Both the position numbers and the translations under genes were made by a program. The notes below the pieces were generated by a model. That model was given only the letters and a program-made list of their open reading frames with translations. It was not told the origin of the DNA and ran no database searches. Shown here piece by piece: positions 56,440-64,000 of a stretch of 64,000 nt of DNA (position 1 is its first letter; each line of letters opens with the position of its first letter). Source of the stretch: Micromussa lordhowensis (taxonomy: Eukaryota; Cnidaria; Anthozoa; Scleractinia; Lobophylliidae); the NCBI GenBank assembly GCA_964020085.1, contig OZ026595.1, forward strand, positions 10,131,016 to 10,195,015. The letters run 5' to 3'.

Positions 56440-58993
56440 CTGTCGGGTGACAAAACACCGGGGGACAAGTGTACATACAGTCTTGTCTTTGAATGTACAA
56501 TTAGAAATGAAATCTGCTACGGCGGAAACAAAATACTGTATTGAATCTCATTGGCCGAATGGAAAACCCGAGGCTGTATCAATGGCTTGTCAGACTTTCA
56601 TGACAGTGAACCAGCGTAAAAAGCACCACTGATGAGTAATGAATGGTAAATACGTGAATTAATTTCGGTAGTGGACGACGTATTACGTAGTACTTCCTTT
56701 AGTTGATCGTGAAACTAGCCCTTCTCGAAACTCACAGTAATGGGCTATCACAGAGAAGAACCTGAAATATTTATAAATTTAGCTCACTGATACTCTCTCC
56801 ATAATGAATTTCTATGCACTTGACATTTTTCAAACGCCTGTTTATTCTTCCATCAGTATTAATAGGTTGACGACTGACACAATTTGACCCTGGGTTATGA
56901 AAGCTCAGCAGTTCCAACTGGTTCCAAATTCCAAACTATTCGTCTTCAGTGTACTGGTGATGTTTTTCGAAGTACGAAGTTCTAAATCTGTCTTGGAAAA
57001 CTAACTGAACCAACTTCGCATCACGGTTTTGCTAATTGTGAACTGTTTTGGTCGCGCTGATAGCTTCTTTTTTAACCTGTGCGGAGCAAGTGAGACACTC
57101 GAATAAATATTTGTCATTTTTAAAACACCTGACATTTAAATTACGTTTCCATAGCATCGTCACCGACTAAGCCGAATATTCTATTCCTGACCCTCAATTA
57201 GGCTTGGACAAATTCTGTCGGAATAGTGTTAGGGAAAAATAAGCAAATATTAAAAGTAACATATAATACACTTGAAAACATTACTTGATTCTGATTGGCA
57301 AAAAAGAAGGGCAGTTTTCATGAAACACATTTGAAACACCAGAGCACATTGCAACGAAGATATCCGAAGTAACATTCGTATGCAATTTAATTGAAATAAA
57401 ATAATAATAAAAAATTGCACTCGGCCTTTGTGCTTTTTTTTGTTAACATTTGAAGAATTTACTTGTGCTTTTTATTCCAAATTACGTGATTACCTATAGT
57501 AATTTCCTAGTGGCAAAATCATGTTCAGTCAGTATGGAAAATGTCAGTACAGAAAATTGAATACTGAAACGCCTTATGTACTTTGAACTTTGAATCGAAA
57601 GGTCACGGTTCAGTTTTTCTTTCGTTAATTTTCATTTGTTTAGAAAAAACAGAATTTCGTTAGCAAATGTTAGTGAAATAATTCAGATAATATAATGCGA
57701 AAAATGATGTCAAAACTTGCAAATAACAGTAAACAACAATAGCAAAAGCCGACGACTTCCTTAGTACTATCGCGGAGATACGATATTAATTCACGCATTA
57801 CTATCTTCAGCAAATTTACCAGGATACCAAGGCTTCAGATTGGCTAAAATCAACCTTATATCGCCAGATTTTTGGCCCAAGTTGAAAGCGGTAATGCATG
57901 TACTTATTAATCGTACGTTTCGGATAGATACCAGGCTCAGCTGACCTCGCCGTGGGAAGAGGATCTCACTGTAGTGGTGGAATTTACGGCTAACGGTAAA
58001 TATCTTTTGCTTTTTTACGGCTAACGGTTAATTTATTTTCCTTAAGTTTAACAGGAATCTTAGAATTTAACTACTATTGTTTTAAAAAGTGTTATCAGGA
58101 GTAACTTTCATCGTTTAAAAAAGAAAAAGCCCTTTCAGAGCACAGCAAAATCTCTAAACTATTAGTTTCTCAATTTAAGCTTCTCTACCGAAGATTAGCC
58201 ACCAATAATTTCCTGAAAAAAATAAAGTTGATCGATAATGACTTTTGCAGCATCTGCCACAGGGAAAAGGAATTTTTTTATTACTCTGGAACTGCACAGT
58301 AACCTCCCTTTTCTGGCAAGCTTTTAAGGAATGGTTACCCAGCAGCACAGAAGCCTCTCCGGTTCTCGACTAACACTTCCATCAGTTATCGGTCCAAATA
58401 AAAGCCCCAGCTTTAATTTTGTAAAACAAATATCATTATATTCTATTTTGGTCGCGTGATTCTACATTTGGACCTGTAGAATCCGCGGCCAGCGCCCTAA
58501 GATAGAACGATTTTCCCCTGTTCCTCTCATATTACAATTTCACAACCTTTTAGAACTAGTAATAGTTCTCACTACATCTACCCCCGCCTTGGATATCACG
58601 TTTATTGCGTAATGAACTGTATAACTTTTATTACGTTTATTTTAATGCTTCCAGGCTATTGAATTAAATTAAAGGATGCCGCAAAAAAATTTCATGTGCA
58701 ATAAGAAAACTGTATTATTTATTTATTTATTTATTTATTATGAAAATGTATTCAGTTCATGTATTGTAGCAATTCACTTTTTGGGAAATAACAGGCTGAT
58801 CTGACCTTTTACTCTCGTTGCAACCCTTCAAGTCAGTAATGATAGATTTAAAAAGTTATTCATACTCTTCGTTCTCGTGTCGGAGTACTACACTTGTGAT
58901 CGTGGCTGCAAGAATCTAATAATCACTGAAACGACACCATTTATAAATCCTTTACTAACTTCTGATCCTTGAGATAACAAAAGGAAACTAAAC
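56440..58993. other. Non-coding stretch 5' of the visible kinesin exons
   Basis: No exon could be placed with confidence. Two more TACGGCTAACGGT blocks (57985-57998 and 58016-58029) resemble the motif cluster at 28456-28710. An (ATTT)n microsatellite lies at about 58717-58739. Confidence 0.45.
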
Positions 58994-59340
58994 TCAGTTA
59001 CTTCGGATACATGTTGTTGTTCGTTCTTTGAGTGGGTTTTGAGTTTTGATTGGTGATCCTGATCTGTTTACTTTATAGGTGTGGTGTTTGGATCGAGTCT
59101 GTCGACCCCGTTGCCGATTTGTGTCTAACAAATCAAGTCCTGTACGGAACAATTCTATCCAGTACTGCTGAATAACGTTTGAATTCGACGAAATAAAGAG
59201 ATCACTGTGATGAAAGAAACACTCCTTGAAATAACTTTGCAAATGTGAGCGCAACAATCTTCCTCCCGTATCCTCGCGTACGCGATACCTCTCCTCGTCC
59301 TCGTGGCTGCAAGAATTACCCAAAGTTGCCTGGCGAGCTT
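58994..59340 (-). other. Open frame, unassigned; weak candidate for a kinesin 5' exon
   Basis: A minus-strand frame reads GNSCSHEDEERYRVREDTGG, then RLLRSHLQSYFKECFFHH, continuing to a stop at 58994. AG precedes it at 59332 and GT follows EEER at about 59284. It has no ATG, and the donor phase after EEER does not fit the visible exon 1. The second half resembles repeat-derived sequence. I do not call it as a gene. Confidence 0.2.
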
Positions 59341-59938
59341 ACTGAAAAATTAACCGGGACCGCCGTGCGCGCCTAGTTTCTTCAAATCGGGCTCGATTCG
59401 CACACTACCGATAATACACCAATATTTCACATTCTTTATACTCGGGGGTCCTATTAATGTCTGCGGGGGCAAAAAAATGATTCTATCTTTTTTGCAAAGG
59501 CGACCAGGTGGATAGGATGGGCCATACGCTGACAAAAAAAGAGCATTGAGTTGGAATCTACAACGTCGAGGGAGCAAAATGCATGGAGGTTCCTGGTGTA
59601 GTCTGGGCCAGAAAACAAGTATCTTCGACAAACATGAACTTTATGTCACTGTCTAAAGTGGCTGAACCAAAACGCCGCTATCCCGCCAAGAGACATCGGG
59701 ACTAAAACGTTGGCCACTTCAACCTTTAACTCCTTGATCATCAATTCAGGGTTGAACCGATCTTTTATTTTATCAGTGGTTCTAACTGACTTCAACTTGC
59801 TCGCGTTATTTTGATAACATCACTGATCTAAATGAACAAATGAAGTATAGTAAGGACGATGTGTTTAGCTGAAGAAGTCTTTATTTAGGTATCCTGATAA
59901 AAACAACGCAACTACATGGAGGGGGAGGGGGGGGGGGG

Positions 59939-60131
59939 CACGAAATGACGAAATGTCAGCTCAGTTAGCCTAAACAGCGCTTCGGTTAGCCTAACAGCGC
60001 TTCGGTTAGCCTAAATAGCGCTTCGGTTAGCCTAAGTATCACTGACTTGAAGGTGGTTAGCTCTCAATAATTGTATGGGTTAACCGTATCCCACATTGTT
60101 AAGTGCCATTCCGTCATTTCGCCATTTCGTG
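59939..60131. mobile_element. Inverted-repeat element with inner tandem repeats
   Basis: CACGAAATGACGAAATG at the left is matched by the complement CACGAAATGGCGAAATG at the right. Inside, four copies of GTTAGCCTAA spaced 20-21 bases apart (59964, 59985, 60005, 60026) are joined by (C/T)AGCGCTTCG. A run of G directly precedes it (59921-59938). There is no coding capacity. Confidence 0.65.
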
Positions 60132-60944
60132 TTTAAACACGCCCGGAAAGGGAGCGGGGGGAGGGATCGGAATCAAGAGCATCAAAGGCAGACACCGGTA
60201 AAAACCACCAAAGGCTCACCTCCTTGCCACTATTCTTAGTAAGCAGTCGTTTTCATTTTTTGATAAAGCCTTTAAACATTTAAGCCTAACAGTGAACAAA
60301 TCGTTTTCTACGGAGTAAGCGAAGCGCCTCAAAATAGGGTATATAAGCATCTAAAGTAGGCCAAACAAATCAGTAAGCTTAGGCCCGGTTTATACGTCAC
60401 ATTTGTTCTCGTCAAATTCAACTGAACGACTTAAATTCGACGAAAATTCGACGTCTGAATAGGCTGCCGCATTTCTGCAAAACGTTCGACTGGTCTTGCC
60501 GCATTAGTCGACAGAACTGCGACACCGATTCAAACGTCGAATTTCTGCCGTGTCAGATCAATGTATACATTATACAATTTGGTCCCGCCAAACAAAAAGA
60601 AGAAACTTGGCCACTCTCGCCCCAATACAACCTGAAAATATTGCAACACACACTGCTGCATTGCCAGTCTTCTTCATTTTCGTGTCACTGGCGGACACGT
60701 TTTCCTCTGTCGCTCAGTATCTACGTACGCCATATTGAATACTGTTTTAAAACATTTTCCGCTGACCCGACAGTATTAGCTAAGCACCCTCAAGAAAGAG
60801 TTCCTTTTTTGCGGAGTTAGTCAAGCACCTCAAGTAGGCTAAGCATCTCAAGTAAGTACTGATTCGGAGAGGGGAAAAAAACAAGATGCCTCACTTTTCA
60901 CTAGATACTGAGCGGGCCCAGTTATATGGTCTCGGGTACCCGAG
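60132..60944. other. Non-coding stretch
   Basis: It contains a TTAGGCCCGG left end of a MITE-like repeat (about 60382) rich in TTCGACG blocks, similar to 45301-45502. No gene was identified. Confidence 0.45.
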
Positions 60945-61080
60945 ACAACCGATTCAAGCACGCTAATGCTGGAAACTCCCAAGAGAGGGCTTTCGATTCG
61001 TTATATTTGGTCTGCACCGGTATCACAGAGGGCATGGATTCGAATCCTGTTCAAGCCTGAATTTTCTTTTTCAGGCTTTA
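60945..61080 (+). repeat. tRNA-like SINE fragment with terminal hairpin
   Basis: GGATTCGAATCC (61036-61047) is a B-box-like palindrome preceded by GTCTGCACCGGTATCACAGA. It is followed by the hairpin AAGCCTGAA / TTCAGGCTT (61053-61061, 61070-61078). No functional tRNA can be folded. Confidence 0.5.
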
Positions 61081-63488
61081 ATTTCACAACTGCTTTTAAA
61101 AGTTGTGTGCATAACGTGCTGTGATGATCAATCATGTCTTCATATCGTTCTCCGCAGTTCAAATATGTGATCTTTCATATATTCATTTCTAACTGATACT
61201 TAGTTGTGTTGAACCGGAGTACTGTTACTAGCTTCTTTTATTGCTTATAGTCGTACACTAAGATCGTCTTTGTTTTTTACTTTTTTGCAAAAGGGTTGAT
61301 CTTACTGCGTGGCAAGTTTTTCAGAAAAAATATGTTCGCGGAAACATTGGCGGGCATTGATCTAATTTGGATACTTATGATATTAGCCCTCTATGTTTTG
61401 GATGGAAATTACATCTAAAAATAAAAGAGAACTCGAAAATAAACTTGCCGAATCGAGCTGAAACCAACTTTGGCGGGTATCTCAGTGTTCTGTTTCCTCA
61501 CAATCTATCCTTCCACACCTGTTCCCATGGATCGACTTATTTGACAAAAATCGCTTTAATTGTGAGTAAACAAATAAATTGCAGTTCGAAATTCCATAAA
61601 ATTGTTGTGTTGGTATGTAAATATAATATTCAAATATTACGCTTGGGTAATATTGGGTTTTCAATGTGACAATTTATAGCATTGGCCGCAAATTGCTGTC
61701 CGTGATAACAGCGGTCACGCCCGGACTGTGGCGACATTTTCTTGTTACAGATTTGTTGCATTCTGAAGCTAAGCAATTGTTTGCTGTGTGAGTTTATTAG
61801 GGCTAACATAGTGAAGTAGAATTGCGGTACCGTAAACAGAAATGTTTCTTTCACGCCCTCATGACGTGGGTTTATGCTAGCGGAAGTCATCTGTTTAGTC
61901 ATTCAAAACCATTTAGTTCATGGGAACAGAAATAAACGCAAAACTTCAAAACCAATATTGCTTACTTTCCCAAAAGATGAAGAGAAACAAAGAGCTTATA
62001 ATCATTGTTGTCCGTACTCAAGAGGCGTTCGTTTCTCCTCCCCTCTCCACATGGTACGCAAAAGTACACGTGATTGACGTGATTCCCTCATCCGTTCCTG
62101 GAACTAGAGGAAGTGAGTTGTAGAGTTGGAGACGGTACGAAGCATTTTAAATCAGATATTGCACGCGGAAATACTCCATTTACGGTCTTTAAGGTGCGCC
62201 TTTCTCACGAAGGGTAAGATTGAATCCTAAATGTATCAAACAAGGAGTGTATCAACTTTATAACCCGCTTCAAACGGATGGAGTTGAACTACTGGACACG
62301 GGATAGTATTTTGTCAATTTTGATGTCGGTACGTAAGCTTAAATCTCGTGTACGTTCCCCTTTCTTTAACTGTAAGAACATTCAATGGAATGTTTACTTC
62401 ATTATTCTGTTTATTTAAGTAATCAACTTTCCTTGTAATCATTTCTTGAGTTAATTTACACAATCCGACCTGTACATTCCGATACGACTCAGCCATATGC
62501 AAGGCTTTAATTATCTCTTAACTTCCCACTGATCTTCTCGTCTGCACAACACATCGGAACGTATCTTGTCCTTTGATGTTTGATGTCACTTTATAGCGCG
62601 AAGCTATTTTGACGGCGACAAGTTTGTATTCATTCTTCATTATGTGAGATCGAACTGCTTTATGAGTCGTACAGTGAAGGGAAATTTTCCATCTTAATTT
62701 CGCAAGACTTTGTTTCTATTTACGTGTTCGACGTCATGGAATTGCTACAGTACTCTGAAGAAGAAGCCATTGGCACCTGTGCTAATCACTATATTATTAT
62801 TATTATTCCCTATTGAGAGCGGGAGGACATGTGGATATTTTTACATCAATTTTACACTACTTCACATTCATATCAATTTGTGAATTCAGCAGGTAATATC
62901 AAAGGCATACTCAAAGTCCAAGTGGGGGGGGGGGGGGGGAGGGGAGTAGGAGGGGGCAGGGGGTTGGAACTCAAAAACCAAATATTTGTTAGCTAGTAGG
63001 TCAGTGTAATATCACACAGGCCTGTAACAGTGAGAATGATTGCTTTTCCTAGCTTGGCAGCAACAAGTTTGTCACACATTTTGCCTTGAACATGCCAACT
63101 GAAATTTGTCAGTTCCCCAGTTTCAGGTTTCCATGTATTTACTGGCATAGACCTTACAATTCTCCAAACTTTCGGAAATTTTCCTCATGTTGCATTATGT
63201 TTGCAAGTACAAGTTAAGAATAAAACTACCTACTAAGCTTAATAATTAAACCTAAAATCCTATTATAAATTTAAACATTAGGCTTAAAAACTCAACAAAA
63301 GGCCTTGGTCAAGCTAGTCGTGCTAGGGAGAAAAATTTTTGCCTGGCTGGTAATTGAAACAGACTGTCAGGCTAGTGCAGGCTACATGTACAGTCACAAA
63401 TGGCCAAGCTGGAAACTTGATTTTCATTGGACCCTGAGGGGGCATGGTTTCTCTGGGATGCAATCACCTACATGTACATATACACATC
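61081..63488. other. Non-coding stretch
   Basis: No gene was recognised on either strand. A G-rich tract at about 62923-62965 (runs of 16, 4 and 5 or more G) could form a quadruplex. A short TTA microsatellite lies at about 62794-62806. Confidence 0.5.
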
Positions 63489-63490
63489 TA

Positions 63491-63712
63491 CAGTACCGCT
63501 CAGAACTAAACGAACCAGCAATGCGAAGGGTTAAACGCGCACACACGTTTTGCTGCGTTAGACGGCGTTTAGCACTCGCGTTATAGTGCTTTGTTCGCCT
63601 GTGTTCGCTGCTTTTGTTTACTTTGTGAAAGTAAAACGTGTGGGCAATTTTAATGCGTTGGGTGTGCGTCAGCAATGCGTGTGTGATGTTCGCTTAGTTC
63701 TGAGTGGTATTG
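63491..63712. mobile_element. 222-bp Tc1/mariner-type MITE
   Basis: Ends are CAGTACCGCTCAGAACTAAA and, complemented, CAATACCACTCAGAACTAAG, each followed by CGAAC (25 bp, four mismatches). TA flanks both sides (63489-63490 and 63713-63714). There is no open frame across it. Confidence 0.85.
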
Positions 63713-63948
63713 TATACATCATAAACAGCTACATGTACATGTATGAAGCAGTAACCATTATCTCACCAACTTGCTAATATGAAGCTATATATTTTGTAAA
63801 AACAAAATACCTTCCTGATGTAACATGACTTACTGTATTAGACTCTGTTGTCATTTTTAATATTTATTTGGACTACATTTGCTTCCATAGTACCAAAGAT
63901 AATGTAAGACATTTGTTATGATGATGTTATAACAGTGAGAATCCAGCT

Positions 63949-64000
63949 ATGGCAGCTAACACACCTCGCCGTCTGGGCTCAACAATGCCACCTTGCAGTA
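63949..64000 (+). CDS. Possible N-terminus of a gene running off the window
   Basis: ATG at 63949 opens MAANTPRRLGSTMPPCS to the window edge with no stop. TTATAACAG at 63925-63933 could be an acceptor if the exon has a 5' UTR part. The composition is coding-like, but 17 codons do not identify a family. Confidence 0.35.
   Translation, partial: MAANTPRRLGSTMPPCS

Noticed and set aside
58994..59323. A myristoylated protein beginning MGNSCSH
   Set aside because: The first codon is TTG, not ATG, and the second half looks repeat-derived; no gene is supported.
60945..61080. A tRNA gene around the B-box GGATTCGAATCC
   Set aside because: There is no A-box at the right distance and no cloverleaf; the downstream hairpin is part of a repeat.

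Overview
The window looks like nuclear DNA of a cnidarian, most likely a coral or sea anemone. It is AT-rich and intron-rich with canonical GT-AG introns. It carries a secreted LamG/C-type-lectin/PAN protein, a decayed copy of a repeated tesmin/TSO1-type CXC gene, a Penelope-like retroelement with a GIY-YIG endonuclease, and many short inverted-repeat elements. The organism call is an inference from gene content; no rRNA or mitochondrial marker is present.

Layout. 1-2289 is non-coding with palindromic elements. 2290-6188 (+) is a broken CXC-family gene split by a 545-bp element with TA target duplications. 6189-9688 is non-coding. 9689-14608 (+) is a six-exon gene that joins in frame to a 485-residue secreted protein: signal peptide, laminin-G/pentraxin-like domain, C-type lectin-like domain and PAN/apple domain. 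14609-18048 is non-coding apart from small elements. 18049-56439 (-) is one long kinesin gene: 21 exons with matching phases, 5,958 coding bases and 1,985 residues, still lacking its first coding exon. Its introns hold a Penelope-like element (about 19140-20314), several foldback elements, a dense cluster of TAACGG motifs (28456-28710), a tandem duplication in which one copy holds a 23-bp palindrome, and a tRNA-derived SINE. 56440-63948 has no gene I can support. A possible + strand gene start lies at 63949 and runs off the window.

The kinesin has an N-terminal motor with intact P-loop, switch I and switch II, an unusual acidic Ser/Tyr-rich insertion of about 65 residues in loop 10, and a roughly 1,090-residue coiled-coil tail encoded almost wholly by a single 3,265-bp exon. 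The kinesin and the lectin gene are convergent (3' ends at 18049 and 14608); nothing in the sequence links their functions.

The most notable non-genic signals are: hammerhead-ribozyme-like cores in Penelope-derived repeats (two well kept, in inverted arrangement, and four more divergent ones); the strand-biased TAACGG array; and the 23-bp palindrome flanked by 7-bp direct repeats with an empty-site copy next to it.
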